Assembly (NCBI RefSeq): GCF_900230185.1
Contig: NZ_OCSR01000002.1
Location: 2,542,001 to 2,606,000, forward strand
Length of the DNA stretch: 64,000 bases
Direction: 5' to 3'
Origin: Burkholderia sp. OK233
GTDB taxonomy: Bacteria > Pseudomonadota > Gammaproteobacteria > Burkholderiales > Burkholderiaceae
Shown: one piece after another, positions 50,789 to 60,119 of the stretch
How the letters are laid out: each line of letters starts with the position of its first letter
Position numbering within the stretch: the stretch's first letter is position 1
Made by a program: the position numbers and the translations under genes
The notes under the pieces: generated by a model
What the model saw: only the letters and a program-made list of their open reading frames with translations
What the model was told of the DNA's origin: nothing
The model's database searches: none

Positions 50789-51616
50789 ATGAATTACGAA
50801 GGTCGTTGGGAAACCGTCAAGGTCGATGTGGCAGAGGGCATCGCATGGGTCACGTTCAATCGTCCCGAGAAGCGCAACGCAATGAGCCCGACGCTAAACA
50901 AGGAAATGATCGAGGTCCTCGAGGCAGTCGAGTTGGACGCCGAAGCGCAGGTTCTCGTGCTGACAGGCGAGGGCGACGCGTGGACCGCCGGCATGGACCT
51001 GAAGGAATATTTCCGTGAAGTCGACGCCGGCCCGGAAATCCTGCAGGAAAAGATTCGCCGCGATGCATGCCGCTGGCAATGGCAGTTGCTGCGCATGTAC
51101 GCGAAGCCGACCATCGCGATGGTCAACGGCTGGTGTTTCGGCGGCGGCTTCTCGCCGCTGGTGGCGTGCGATCTCGCGATTGCCGCGGACGAAGCCGTGT
51201 TCGGCCTCTCCGAAATCAACTGGGGCATTCCGCCGGGCAACCTGGTGAGTAAGGCGATGGCGGACACCGTAGGACATCGTCAGGCGCTTTACTACATCAT
51301 GACCGGCGAGACGTTCACGGGTCAGGAAGCCGCGCAGATGGGCCTCGTCAACAACAGCGTGCCACGTGCCGAACTTCGCGAAGCCACGCGTGTTCTTGCA
51401 GGCAAGCTTTTGCAGAAGAATCCCGTGGTGCTGCGCGCGGCGAAGAACGGCTTCAAGCGTTGCCGCGAACTGACGTGGGATCAGAACGAGGATTACCTGT
51501 ACGCCAAGCTCGATCAGGCGCAACTGCGCGATCCCGAAGGCGGCCGCGAGCAGGGCCTGAAGCAGTTCCTCGACGAGAAGGCGATCAAGCCAGGTCTGCA
51601 AACCTATAAGCGCTGA
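50789..51616 (+). CDS. ech: p-Hydroxycinnamoyl-CoA hydratase/lyase (feruloyl-CoA hydratase-lyase)
   Basis: A 275-residue crotonase-fold enzyme. It starts MNYEGRWETVKVDVAEGIAW and contains RPEKRNAMSPTLNKEM, AWTAGMDLKEYFREVDAGPE, MVNGWCFGGGFSPLVACDLA and LSEINWGIPPGNLVSKAMAD. The catalytic Glu lies in SEINWG; two backbone NH groups near AGMD and GGG form the oxyanion hole. The sequence is very close to what I recall of Pseudomonas HCHL along its full length. It hydrates feruloyl-CoA and splits it to vanillin and acetyl-CoA. GGAGAAAGC precedes the ATG. It is the first gene of the ech-vdh-fcs operon. Confidence 0.95.
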   Translation: MNYEGRWETVKVDVAEGIAWVTFNRPEKRNAMSPTLNKEMIEVLEAVELDAEAQVLVLTGEGDAWTAGMDLKEYFREVDAGPEILQEKIRRDACRWQWQLLRMYAKPTIAMVNGWCFGGGFSPLVACDLAIAADEAVFGLSEINWGIPPGNLVSKAMADTVGHRQALYYIMTGETFTGQEAAQMGLVNNSVPRAELREATRVLAGKLLQKNPVVLRAAKNGFKRCRELTWDQNEDYLYAKLDQAQLRDPEGGREQGLKQFLDEKAIKPGLQTYKR

Positions 51617-51638
51617 GCTATCGCAGGCGCCAAGGTAA

Positions 51639-51684
51639 CGCCAGTCTTCACACGCGCACGAAGCGGCGCGTGTGAAGACTGGCG
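51639..51684 (+). repeat. 19-base perfect stem-loop between ech and vdh
   Basis: CGCCAGTCTTCACACGCGC (51639-51657) pairs exactly with 51666-51684 across an 8-base loop. There is no T run after it, and it lies inside an operon, so partial termination or messenger processing is more likely than a full stop. Confidence 0.7.
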
Positions 51685-51715
51685 AGACGAGTGAGACAGC
51701 GAGGAGACGAGACAC

Positions 51716-53167
51716 ATGCATGAAGTGACATTGTTGATCGGCGGTGAGAGCCGCGGCGCATCGGACGGCAGAACCTTCGAGCGGCTCAATCCCGCGAGGG
51801 GCGTGGCGGCCTCGCGTGCGGCTGCCGCCACGTTGGCCGATGCGGACGCCGCAGTAGATGCCGCGGCGCGCGCGTTCCCGGCATGGTCCGCATTGGCGCC
51901 GACCGAACGCCGCAAACGTCTATTGGCCGCAGCCGATCTGATGGACGCCCGCACCGCGCAGTTCATCGAAACCGGTGTGGCCGAAACCGGCGCCATGCCG
52001 AACTGGTACGGCTTCAATGTGATGCTGGCCGCCAACATGCTGCGCGAAGCCGCCGCGATGACCACGCAGATCGACGGCGACGTGATTCCGTCGGACGTGC
52101 CGGGCAGTCTCGCGATGGCCGTGCGCCAGCCGTGCGGTGTGGTGCTCGGCATGGCGCCGTGGAATGCGCCGGTGATCCTCGGCACGCGGGCAATCGCCAT
52201 GCCGCTCGCTTGCGGAAACACGGTCGTGCTCAAGGCTTCGGAAGGCTGTCCCGGTGTGCATCGGCTGATTGGTAGCGTGCTGCAGGAAGCCGGCCTCGGC
52301 GACGGCGTGGTGAACGTCATCACGCATTCGGCCGAAGACGCGCCGGGCATTGTCGAGCGCTTGATCGCTCATCCGGCGGTACGGCGGGTCAATTTCACCG
52401 GTTCGACGCGGGTTGGACGCATCGTTGCGCAACATGCCGCGCAGCATCTGAAGCCGGCCTTGCTCGAGCTCGGTGGCAAGGCGCCCGTGGTGGTGCTCGA
52501 CGACGCCGATCTGGATGCGGCGGTGGATGGCATCGCGTTCGGTGCGTTCTTCAACCAGGGGCAGATTTGCATGTCGACGGAGCGGCTGATTGTCGACCGC
52601 AAAATCGCCGACGTGCTGGTCGAGAAGCTCGCGGCCAAAGCGCGAACCCTGAAGGCGGGCGATCCCGCTGCGGCCGATTCCGTGCTCGGCGTGCTCGAAA
52701 GTGTGGCGGCCGCGCGGCGCATCAAAGCGCTCGTTGAAGACGCGCACGAGAAAGGCGCGAAGCTGCCGGTCGGCTGCTCGGTTGAAGGCGCAGTGATGCA
52801 GCCGGTGATTGTCGACGGCGTGACGCGGGACATGTTGCTCTATGCCGAGGAATCCTTCGGCCCGGTGGTGACGGTGCAGCGTGTGGACAGCGACGAGGAA
52901 GCGATTCAGGTTGCCAACGATAGCGAATACGGTCTCTCCGCGGCGGTATTCAGCCGCGATATATCGCGCGCGTTGAATGTGGCGAAACGGATCGAATCGG
53001 GCATCTGCCATATCAACGGACCGACTGTGCACGACGAAGCGCAGATGCCGTTCGGCGGAGTGAAGAAGAGCGGCTATGGGCGGTTTGGCAGCAAGGCGTC
53101 GATTGCCGAGTTCACGGACCTGCGCTGGATCACGATTCAGACCGGCCCGCGTCACTATCCGATTTGA
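51716..53167 (+). CDS. vdh: Vanillin dehydrogenase (aldehyde dehydrogenase family)
   Basis: A 483-residue NAD(P)-dependent aldehyde dehydrogenase. Motifs: VVLGMAPWNAPVILGTRAIA, the cofactor loop NFTGSTRVGR, LLELGGKAPVVVLDDADLD with the general-base Glu, FNQGQICMSTERL with the catalytic Cys, and ESFGPVVTVQRV. Length is normal for the family. Its place between ech and fcs and the salicylaldehyde/vanillin-dehydrogenase style start (VTLLIGGESRGASDGRTFER) identify it as the enzyme oxidising vanillin to vanillate. GAGGAGACGAG lies before the ATG. No vanillate demethylase genes are in the window. Confidence 0.92.
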   Translation: MHEVTLLIGGESRGASDGRTFERLNPARGVAASRAAAATLADADAAVDAAARAFPAWSALAPTERRKRLLAAADLMDARTAQFIETGVAETGAMPNWYGFNVMLAANMLREAAAMTTQIDGDVIPSDVPGSLAMAVRQPCGVVLGMAPWNAPVILGTRAIAMPLACGNTVVLKASEGCPGVHRLIGSVLQEAGLGDGVVNVITHSAEDAPGIVERLIAHPAVRRVNFTGSTRVGRIVAQHAAQHLKPALLELGGKAPVVVLDDADLDAAVDGIAFGAFFNQGQICMSTERLIVDRKIADVLVEKLAAKARTLKAGDPAAADSVLGVLESVAAARRIKALVEDAHEKGAKLPVGCSVEGAVMQPVIVDGVTRDMLLYAEESFGPVVTVQRVDSDEEAIQVANDSEYGLSAAVFSRDISRALNVAKRIESGICHINGPTVHDEAQMPFGGVKKSGYGRFGSKASIAEFTDLRWITIQTGPRHYPI

Positions 53168-53189
53168 TCGTCCCGACAGGAGACAGGCA

Positions 53190-55103
53190 TTGCATTCCGA
53201 GCCGAGACAACCGAACACCCCCGTCGCGCACGACAACGCGCCGACGCATTACCGCGCGACGACGATCGGTGCGTCATCGTTGCACACGCAACGGCACGGC
53301 GACACGTGGTATTTGCGCGCTGCCGAGCCGCTCGGCGAACACCCGCAGCGTATGACTGATCGGCTCGCGAGCGGCGCGCGCGAGCACCCGGAGCGGTGGC
53401 TGGCGGCGCGACGCGGCAGCGACGGTCAATGGATCGGCCTGAGCTACGCGAAGGCGCTGCAAAGTGCCCGCGCGATTGGGCAAGCGCTGCTGGCACGTGA
53501 TCTTTCCGTTGAACGTCCGGTCGTGATTCTGTCGGGTAACGATCTCGACCATCTGCAACTGGCGCTCGGCGCGATGTGGGCCGGCATTCCGTATGCGGCG
53601 ATCTCCCCGGCGTATGCGCTCGCTTCCGGCGACTTTGGCAAACTGCGCCATACGATCGATCTGCTGACGCCGGGCCTGGTTTTCACAAGCGGCTACGACG
53701 CCTTTGCCAGAGCGATCGATGCCGTGGTGCCGGTCGACGTCGAAGTCGTCGCTGCAACTGGGCCTAAGGAGCCGGGGGCGGCGCGCAGCGTGACTTTGCT
53801 CGGCGACCTGCTGAATACAACGCCCGGCACGGTCGATTCCGTCCAGGCCGCGGTGAGCCCGGACGCCATCGCCAAGTTTCTGTTCACGTCGGGCTCGACC
53901 AAATTGCCCAAGGCCGTGCCGACCACGCACCGCATGCTGTGCAGCAACCAGCAGATGCTGCTCGAAACGTTTCCTGAGTTCGCGGACCTGCCACCGCTGC
54001 TGGTCGACTGGTTGCCGTGGAATCACACCTTCGGCGGCAGCCATAACGCGGGCATCGCGCTCTACAACGGCGGCACGCTCTATATCGACGATGGCAAACC
54101 GGTCAACGGCAAGTTCGAGGAAACGCTGCGCAACCTGCGTGAAGTCGCGCCGACGATCTACTTCAACGTGCCGAAGGGCTGGGAAGAACTGGCCATCGCG
54201 CTGGAGCAGGACGCGCAATTGCGTGAGACGTTTTTCTCGCGCGTGAAGGTGTATTTCTTCGCGGGGGCGGGGCTCTCGCAAGCCGCGTGGGACCGGCTCG
54301 AACGCGTCACGGAGCAATATTGCGGCGAGCGCATTCGCATCATGGCCGGACTCGGCATGACCGAGACTTCGCCGTCCTGCCTGTTCACCACGGGCCCGAT
54401 CATGCGCGCCGGCTACGTCGGCTCACCGGCGCCTGGCTGCGAGGTCAAACTCGCCCCGGTCGGCGACAAACTCGAAGCGCGCTATCGCGGACCCCATGTC
54501 ATGGCCGGCTATTGGCGCGCGAATTCTGCAGAATTGGACAACGCCTTCGACGAGGAAGGTTACTTTTGCAGCGGAGACGCGTTGCGCTTTGTCGATGTCG
54601 AACGGCCGGAACTCGGGTTGCTGTTCGACGGGCGCATCGCCGAGGACTTCAAACTGAGTTCAGGCACCTTCGTCAGCGTGGGTCCGATGCGGGCTCGCGT
54701 GATTTCCGAAGGCGCGCCGTATGTGCAGGACGTGGTCGTTACCGGGATGAATCGCGACGACGTGGGCTTGCTGGTGTTTTCGCGGCTCGACGATTGCCGG
54801 CGGCTGGCTGGTTTGCCTGTGTCGACAAGCGCGCGCGAGGTGGTCGAAGCACCCGTCGTGCGGGCGCATTTTGCGGCTTTACTGGAGACGCTCAATCGCA
54901 GCGCGACCGGCGGCGCGTCCACGATCGCCCGTATCCGGCTCATGGACATCGCCCCTTCGCTCGATCTCGGCGAGATCACCGACAAAGGGTCGATCAATCA
55001 GCGCGCGGTGCTGACGCATCGGGCGGCGCTCGTCGAAGCGATGTACGACGCGGCACAGCGCGACCCCGCTGTGATTTACGCGGCCGCTTGTGGCGCGACG
55101 TAA
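53190..55103 (+). CDS. fcs: Feruloyl-CoA synthase (AMP-forming)
   Basis: A 637-residue ANL-superfamily enzyme. Motifs: AKFLFTSGSTKLPKAVPTTH (P-loop type A3), LVDWLPWNHTFGGSHN, FFAGAGLSQAAWDRLE, MAGLGMTETSPSC (A5), FCSGDALRFVD (A7) and LLFDGRIAEDFKLSSGTFV (A8, the K-poor version of feruloyl-CoA synthases). TTG 53190 is chosen: AGGAGA lies seven bases before it, while the next ATG is 48 codons in and would cut into the N-terminal domain. The longer frame back to 53076 overlaps vdh and is not protein-like. It activates ferulate with ATP and CoA. Last gene of the operon. Confidence 0.92.
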   Translation: MHSEPRQPNTPVAHDNAPTHYRATTIGASSLHTQRHGDTWYLRAAEPLGEHPQRMTDRLASGAREHPERWLAARRGSDGQWIGLSYAKALQSARAIGQALLARDLSVERPVVILSGNDLDHLQLALGAMWAGIPYAAISPAYALASGDFGKLRHTIDLLTPGLVFTSGYDAFARAIDAVVPVDVEVVAATGPKEPGAARSVTLLGDLLNTTPGTVDSVQAAVSPDAIAKFLFTSGSTKLPKAVPTTHRMLCSNQQMLLETFPEFADLPPLLVDWLPWNHTFGGSHNAGIALYNGGTLYIDDGKPVNGKFEETLRNLREVAPTIYFNVPKGWEELAIALEQDAQLRETFFSRVKVYFFAGAGLSQAAWDRLERVTEQYCGERIRIMAGLGMTETSPSCLFTTGPIMRAGYVGSPAPGCEVKLAPVGDKLEARYRGPHVMAGYWRANSAELDNAFDEEGYFCSGDALRFVDVERPELGLLFDGRIAEDFKLSSGTFVSVGPMRARVISEGAPYVQDVVVTGMNRDDVGLLVFSRLDDCRRLAGLPVSTSAREVVEAPVVRAHFAALLETLNRSATGGASTIARIRLMDIAPSLDLGEITDKGSINQRAVLTHRAALVEAMYDAAQRDPAVIYAAACGAT

Positions 55104-55211
55104 GGCACGCGTCGCTCGCTGACTCCGGGTCCCTCGCGCACGGCAAAGGCGCTTCGCCGTATACAATTCGGCAGCGCCTGATTTTTGCCCAATACCGACC
55201 TGATCCCATCC

Positions 55212-56258
55212 ATGCCGAATCCGACCCGGGCCTTTCTTCTCGGTCCGCTCCTGAAAGGCGTTTCACGCTCCTTCTATCTCACCCTGCGCGTGCTGCCTGC
55301 CGGGATGCGCGATCCGATCGGCCTCGCGTACCTGCTTGCGCGCGCGGCCGATACGATTGCGGACACTTCACTGATCTCGCCCGGGCAACGCCTTGCAATG
55401 CTGCTGTCGCTGCGCGACCAGGTCAACGGTGCCCCGAATGACGGCGCGCTGTTCCAGCGCATGGCCACGGAAGTGGCGGGCCAACAGATCCAGTCCGATG
55501 AAAAGGTCCTGCTCGAATCGCTAGGACCTGCTCTCGAGGTGCTGTCGCAGTTGAGCGAGTCCGACCGCAAGGCCGTACGCGAGATCGTGTCGACGCTGAC
55601 CGAGGGCATGGAGTTCGACCTTCGCACGTTCCCCGACGAACGTTCCGGCCAGATCGCCGCGCTGCGCGAGTACGACGAACTCGACCGCTATACCTACCTG
55701 GTGGCGGGCTGCGTCGGCGAATTCTGGACCACCATGACCTACGCGCACATGCCCGGCACGCTGAAAGAGCCGCCCGAGACGATGGCACGCCGCGGCGTAC
55801 GTTTCGGCAAAGCGCTGCAGATGACCAACGTGCTGCGCGATTGCGGCAAGGATTTGCGGATCGGCCGCTGTTACCTCCCGCAGACGATGCTCGATCAATA
55901 TGGTCTCAGCGCACAAGACCTCCTGCAGCCGGCAAATTCTGTTCGCGCCCGGCCGCTGATGGTCGAACTCGTGCGCAAGTCGCTCGATCATTTTCGCGAG
56001 GCGTTGGACTACACGCTGGCGATTCCCGCGTTTTCAGTGCGTTTGCGTTTGGCCTGTTTGTGGCCGATCCTGATTGGCCTGGATACGCTGCTGTTGCTGG
56101 TGGATAACAATGACTGGCTCGACCCGGCGAAAGTCTCCAAGGTGCGGCGCAATCAGGTGTATCAGATCATTGCGTCTTCGCTGCTGCTGGTGCCTTCGAA
56201 CGGCCTGGTGCGCGCGTCGGTTGAAAAGCGGTTCAAGCAAATCGAAGCTCGACTCTGA
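55212..56258 (+). CDS. Squalene/phytoene synthase family protein
   Basis: A 348-residue isoprenoid head-to-head synthase-like protein. It has SRSFYLTLRVLPAGMRDPIG, the first Asp-rich site ARAADTIADT, YTYLVAGCVGEFWTTMTY, and the second site NVLRDCGKDLRIGRCYLP, both with the Asp spacing that holds magnesium-diphosphate. The C-terminal region is hydrophobic (ACLWPILIGLDTLLLLV). It could make squalene or presqualene diphosphate for hopanoids, but no other hopanoid gene is in the window. ATG 55212 lacks a clear ribosome site; TTG 55185 is an in-frame alternative. A TATACA -10-like element lies near 55160. Confidence 0.85.
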   Translation: MPNPTRAFLLGPLLKGVSRSFYLTLRVLPAGMRDPIGLAYLLARAADTIADTSLISPGQRLAMLLSLRDQVNGAPNDGALFQRMATEVAGQQIQSDEKVLLESLGPALEVLSQLSESDRKAVREIVSTLTEGMEFDLRTFPDERSGQIAALREYDELDRYTYLVAGCVGEFWTTMTYAHMPGTLKEPPETMARRGVRFGKALQMTNVLRDCGKDLRIGRCYLPQTMLDQYGLSAQDLLQPANSVRARPLMVELVRKSLDHFREALDYTLAIPAFSVRLRLACLWPILIGLDTLLLLVDNNDWLDPAKVSKVRRNQVYQIIASSLLLVPSNGLVRASVEKRFKQIEARL

Positions 56259-56426
56259 GCGTGGGTTGCGCTGTATAGATAATGTGGATTCAGCCACGCC
56301 GCATAGCCGATTCATGCGGCATTGCTTTTCAACTTAATCGGCATCATTGAATAGCCACCAATCGGGAAACCCCTAGCATCCTGCATCGATGGTTCGCGTT
56401 AGTCTCTTCAAAAGAGGAGACGATTC

Positions 56427-56675
56427 ATGAGACAAGCGTTCAATATTGCAGTGGTGTTGTTGCTTGGCTATTTGATGGCGGATAGGGCGCTGATGCGCGC
56501 GCAAGCCGGAGAGATGGGGACAATTACGTGCCACCAGGGCGCGGAGATGGTCAAGTCGAATGCGTTGAGGAAAGGCTTCGGTGACGCCGGGGCCAGCAGC
56601 CAGGGTGAAAATTTCCTGTCGAGCTGTCTCGTCACGGGTCGTGGCCAGGTAGGCGATCTGATTGCACGGGAATGA
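56427..56675 (+). CDS. Small hypothetical exported or membrane-anchored protein (82 aa)
   Basis: It starts MRQAFNIAVVLLLGYLMADR, a short hydrophobic segment that could be an anchor or signal peptide, with a possible cleavage near ADRALMRAQA. The rest is soluble with two cysteines (ITCHQG and FLSSCLV) that could form a disulfide in the periplasm. AGAGGAGAC lies before the ATG. Monocistronic. Family not recognised. Confidence 0.65.
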   Translation: MRQAFNIAVVLLLGYLMADRALMRAQAGEMGTITCHQGAEMVKSNALRKGFGDAGASSQGENFLSSCLVTGRGQVGDLIARE

Positions 56676-56977
56676 CGCAGGCAGCCTGGCATCGCTGAGG
56701 CTCAGACCAGACGTAGCACGACAAAAACAAAAAGCGCCCAGACCGTGAAGGTCCAGGCGAAGTCATCGGGAGCCCGATGACGGAGGTATCGAATACAGAA
56801 CTGGCCCGCGATCGGGGATACTCGGTCGCGGGCCAGTTCGTTTGAATCAGAGCGTGCGGCTGTGTTGCTTGCCTGGCGGCCGATCAGGGCAAACGGCGTG
56901 GCCTTCTGCGGTTCGTTCCGCTGGACAGCCTGGCCTCCGGCCTGGTTGGCAGCCTGATCGTCAGGTTGGTTAGCGGC
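56676..56977. other. Convergent intergenic region with inverted repeats
   Basis: About 300 bases between the small exported protein gene and the convergent DUF4148 gene. It contains a TCATCGGG-AG-CCCGATGA palindrome (56763-56780) and the stem-loop listed at 56799-56838. No gene seen. Confidence 0.55.
56799..56838. terminator. Stem-loop in convergent region, possible terminator
   Basis: AACTGGCCCGCGA (56799-56811) pairs exactly with 56826-56838 over a 14-base loop. The tail after it on the plus strand is CGTTTG, a weak T run. Convergent location fits termination from either side. Confidence 0.5.
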
Positions 56978-57295
56978 TTAGTTGCCGAAGTAAACCGACT
57001 TCGGACCGTTTACCGGAACCGGGTGAGCCGATTGCGACGAGCCACTCACCGCACCGCCGTAACCGCTCTCCGCAGCTTGTGCGGTGCCGTTTTGCGCGTC
57101 GACACGGGCTTGTGCAGCCTGAATGTTAGCCGGGTAGTACGGGTCCGCGAGGCCCGGCTGGTAGCCGGCCTTTTCGAGTTGAACCAGTTCTGCACGCACC
57201 TGGGCGCGGGTCACGGGCTGGTTGGACTGCGCAAACGAGGCAACAGGAGCGGCCAGCACAGCGGCGATAACAACAGCTTGAATGAGCGATTTCAT
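56978..57295 (-). CDS. DUF4148 periplasmic protein
   Basis: A 105-residue protein. The signal peptide MKSLIQAVVIAAVLAAPVAS ends at SFAQ. The mature protein has VTRAQVRAELVQLEKAGYQP, the DUF4148 signature, then ANIQAAQARVDAQ and a Gly/Ser-rich tail ending VNGPKSVYFGN. Such small periplasmic proteins are numerous in Burkholderia genomes and have no assigned function. GGAGGTAG precedes the ATG on the minus strand. Confidence 0.88.
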   Translation of the reverse strand: MKSLIQAVVIAAVLAAPVASFAQSNQPVTRAQVRAELVQLEKAGYQPGLADPYYPANIQAAQARVDAQNGTAQAAESGYGGAVSGSSQSAHPVPVNGPKSVYFGN

Positions 57296-57472
57296 GATGA
57301 ACTACCTCCAGTTCGGTCTTTATCTTGCTACGAGCGATGTTGTTCGTAGTCAGTGATTGCACTGTAGTTTTGCGATCTGACCGGAGTAATCATCAATTCA
57401 GCTAATGTTTGTTGCGAAATTCGCAATAAAAGAAGGGGGTTCAATTGATGGACCCTCGTGCACGCTAGCTTG

Positions 57473-59041
57473 CTAGGACCGCGATGCCGTGACTGGGGCG
57501 CCGTCTTGCTGAGTATTCGCAGGGACATTCGTGGACTGTGTGAGCCGCGTGAATGCCTGGCCGGTGCGCGCTTCACGATTATCTCGGGCTTGATAGAAGT
57601 CTTTGCTGAGCCACTGCCCAAAACGCATCATCGCGGAGCCGAGCGCGCTCTTTAACCGAACCCATCCCGTCTCGGTAAGCGCGAGATGCGAAGCCGATTC
57701 CACCAGGTCCGCGGTCAATTTGTCCAACTCTGCGTGCAAGTAGTCCGCGAAATGATGGAGTCCGTGCTGATTGCCGTTCGACGATTTCCTTTCGAGCTCC
57801 ACATGCTCCGCAATCAGCGATTGATTGGTCACGTGGATAAAAGGTGGTGTATCGGTCCGGGCAATTCCCGTGGAACGGATCGCCTGTCCGACGCTTGCCG
57901 CGGCCTGTGTGCGATTGCCGAGCGGCGCAAGCTCCCACTTGTCACAGAGATATTTCAGCAGGCTGCAATGATCGAATCGCGTATTGCACACGCCTGCGTT
58001 GCACCATGGGGAGACGAGAATGGCGGGAACGCGTACGCCGAGCTGGGTGAAGTCGAAGCTTTGGGTGTGTTCGTCGGGCGCTACTGCGTTCGACGGCGGA
58101 GGCACGTGGTCGAAAAAACCGCCATGTTCATCGTACAGGATGACTAATAGTGTGCGTTCCCACAATGCCTGATTGGAGCGCAGCGCATTGTAGGTGTCGG
58201 CGATCAGCTTCTCCGCCTTCATGATGTTGTGCGGTGGATGGTCGTCGTTCTGTGCTTCACCAAAGTATTTCGGTTCGATGAGAACGAACGCGGGAAACTC
58301 GTTCGCCGGACCGGCTGCGTCGTCGAAGAACGTGTCGAACCGCCGGTAATTTGCGAGATTCTTCGCTTGACGCTGGTTTTTCAACAGCAGGGACGCGGGA
58401 AAATCGTAGAAGTAGATCTTCCACGTTTTCTCTTTGTCATTGAGGCGGTCGAAAATCGTGTCCTGGTTTTGCTCGGTGTACCACCTCGGATTCAGGGCTT
58501 CGAGTCCTACGGGCATCCCCACCTCGCCCATCGACGTACCCGTCAGCGCAAAATAACGGTTCGGCCAGGTTGGGCCGGGTAACGATGAAAACCACTTGTC
58601 GCACACGGTGAATTGCTCGCCCAACGTGTGTAGCGCCGGGAGAAAGCCGCGCGGGTAATAGCCCATGATGTCCTGCCGCGCGGCGAGGGTGCTCTTCGGG
58701 TAGTCCTTCGCGAACGATCGAACGAAGCCGCCATTGTCACCCGCGATCTGGGCCAGCACGGCCTCATATCCGTGGTCCGGATCGTGCTGCATCTGCCGCT
58801 CTTGTGTCGCCTGAGGGAAAAAGGTATGGCCTTCGCCGTCGTCGTTGGACTTCGACGCGGCGTTGCGTATTCCATCCAGGCCGGTGTGCACTTCGTCAAG
58901 ACAGCCGAGCATCTGATCGAAGGAATGATTTTCCATCAACAGCAGAACGACATGCTCGATCCGATCCTTCGGCACATTCGTTGCATTCGACGTGTTTGCC
59001 TCACTTGCTGCTTTGCTGTCGTGGACGTCACTCATACTCAT
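57473..59041 (-). CDS. Phospholipase C/AcpA-type phosphoesterase
   Basis: A 522-residue protein of the phosphoesterase family (alkaline-phosphatase fold). It has IEHVVLLLMENHSFDQMLG (metal-binding Glu-Asn with nucleophile region), FSSLPGPTWPNRYFALTGTS, VILYDEHGGFFDHVPPP, GVRVPAILVSPWC and FDHCSLLKYLCDKW. It hydrolyses phosphate mono- or diesters such as phosphatidylcholine. It lacks a signal peptide and the C-terminal domains of Burkholderia PlcN, so it is nearer the short AcpA/Plc group or may be cytoplasmic. Start 59041 or the Met two codons later are both possible. Confidence 0.85.
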   Translation of the reverse strand: MSMSDVHDSKAASEANTSNATNVPKDRIEHVVLLLMENHSFDQMLGCLDEVHTGLDGIRNAASKSNDDGEGHTFFPQATQERQMQHDPDHGYEAVLAQIAGDNGGFVRSFAKDYPKSTLAARQDIMGYYPRGFLPALHTLGEQFTVCDKWFSSLPGPTWPNRYFALTGTSMGEVGMPVGLEALNPRWYTEQNQDTIFDRLNDKEKTWKIYFYDFPASLLLKNQRQAKNLANYRRFDTFFDDAAGPANEFPAFVLIEPKYFGEAQNDDHPPHNIMKAEKLIADTYNALRSNQALWERTLLVILYDEHGGFFDHVPPPSNAVAPDEHTQSFDFTQLGVRVPAILVSPWCNAGVCNTRFDHCSLLKYLCDKWELAPLGNRTQAAASVGQAIRSTGIARTDTPPFIHVTNQSLIAEHVELERKSSNGNQHGLHHFADYLHAELDKLTADLVESASHLALTETGWVRLKSALGSAMMRFGQWLSKDFYQARDNREARTGQAFTRLTQSTNVPANTQQDGAPVTASRS

Positions 59042-59187
59042 CGCTCCGGCAGGGGATTGGATGGATTTTTGTGCGTACTACCGTGTCAGCTTGCTCAGGT
59101 GATACCAGCGTTGCAAACGTAGCGCAAAACGCGCCGTCGCGAAAGCGTGTCGTGCTTCGGCTCGTTATGCTGAATGGGTGCGAAGCG

Positions 59188-59214
59188 AAAAAAAGGGCGC
59201 CGACGGCGCCCTTT
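59188..59214 (-). terminator. Rho-independent terminator of the ABC operon
   Basis: AAAGGGCGCC and GGCGCCCTTT (59192-59214) form a 10-base stem with a 3-base loop; on the minus strand a run of seven T follows. It lies 26 bases beyond the permease stop at 59240. Confidence 0.88.
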
Positions 59215-59239
59215 CTCCCTTTACGACCTGACGGTCAAC

Positions 59240-60103
59240 TCAAACCGCTGCCGGCCGCCACTTCAACAGCCGCTGTTCGACCGCAGTCAACAGATAGTCC
59301 GCAGCCAGCGCGACCACAGCCAGCACAATCATCGCCGCGAACACGCCGCTTGCGTTAAACGCACCTTGCGCGGTCGAGATCAGCAGGCCGATACCTTGCT
59401 TCGAGCCGAGGAATTCGCCCACCACCGCACCGACCAGCGCAAAGCCGAAGCTCACGTGCAAGCTGGCGAGAATCCAGCTCAACGCCGACGGAATTACCAC
59501 CGAAGTCGTCACCTGACGGCGCGACGCACCCAGAATCTGCGCATTCGCGATCATGTAGCGATCCGCTTCGCGCACACCCTGAAACGCATTGGCGAACACG
59601 ACAAAGAACACCATCACCACGGCCAGCGCTACCTTCGAAGCCATGCCAAGACCGAGCGAAATCACGAAGATCGAGCCGAGCACCACGCGTGGAATCGAGT
59701 TGGCGATCTTGATGTAGAGGCTGAACACGTCGGACAGCAGCTTGTTGCGGCCGAGCACGATGCCGCAGACCACGCCCGCCACTGAACCGATGATGAAGCC
59801 AAGACCGGTCTCTTCCAGCGTGACCCAAACCTGGGTGAGCAGCGGGCCTTGCGATGTGCCGTTCACGAACCAGTCGATGATCTGATCGAAGATCGCACTC
59901 GGCATCGAGAAGAAGAACGGATCGATCCACTTCAGGCGCGCGGACAATTCCCACCCGCCGAGCACAACCACCAGCACGATAATGCGCAGCGAGATCACCA
60001 GCGCATGGCGTTGCCGGATGCGTTTTTGTGCGACACGTTCGACCTGCGCGAGCGTCGCGGGATCGATACCCGAAGGCATCGTCTGTTGAGGGGTAGTAGA
60101 CAT
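59240..60103 (-). CDS. ABC transporter permease, NitT/TauT (SsuC/TauC) type
   Basis: A 287-residue protein with six hydrophobic segments. It has IIVLVVVLGGWELSARL, VTLEETGLGFIIGSVAGVV, the EAA-type cytoplasmic loop ANAFQGVREADRYMIANAQILG, and VVIPSALSWILASLHVSFGFALVGAVVGEFLGS split across the last helices. It forms the membrane channel with the ATPase gene 16 bases upstream. Operon order is binding protein, ATPase, permease. Substrate class is sulfonate, nitrate, taurine or pyrimidine-precursor-like; not resolvable here. Confidence 0.92.
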   Translation of the reverse strand: MSTTPQQTMPSGIDPATLAQVERVAQKRIRQRHALVISLRIIVLVVVLGGWELSARLKWIDPFFFSMPSAIFDQIIDWFVNGTSQGPLLTQVWVTLEETGLGFIIGSVAGVVCGIVLGRNKLLSDVFSLYIKIANSIPRVVLGSIFVISLGLGMASKVALAVVMVFFVVFANAFQGVREADRYMIANAQILGASRRQVTTSVVIPSALSWILASLHVSFGFALVGAVVGEFLGSKQGIGLLISTAQGAFNASGVFAAMIVLAVVALAADYLLTAVEQRLLKWRPAAV

Positions 60104-60119
60104 GTTTGCCGTTCCTTGA

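Noticed and set aside
51920..53236. Minus-strand 438-codon frame opposite vdh
   Set aside because: Antisense shadow of the aldehyde dehydrogenase gene, whose motifs and length are complete.
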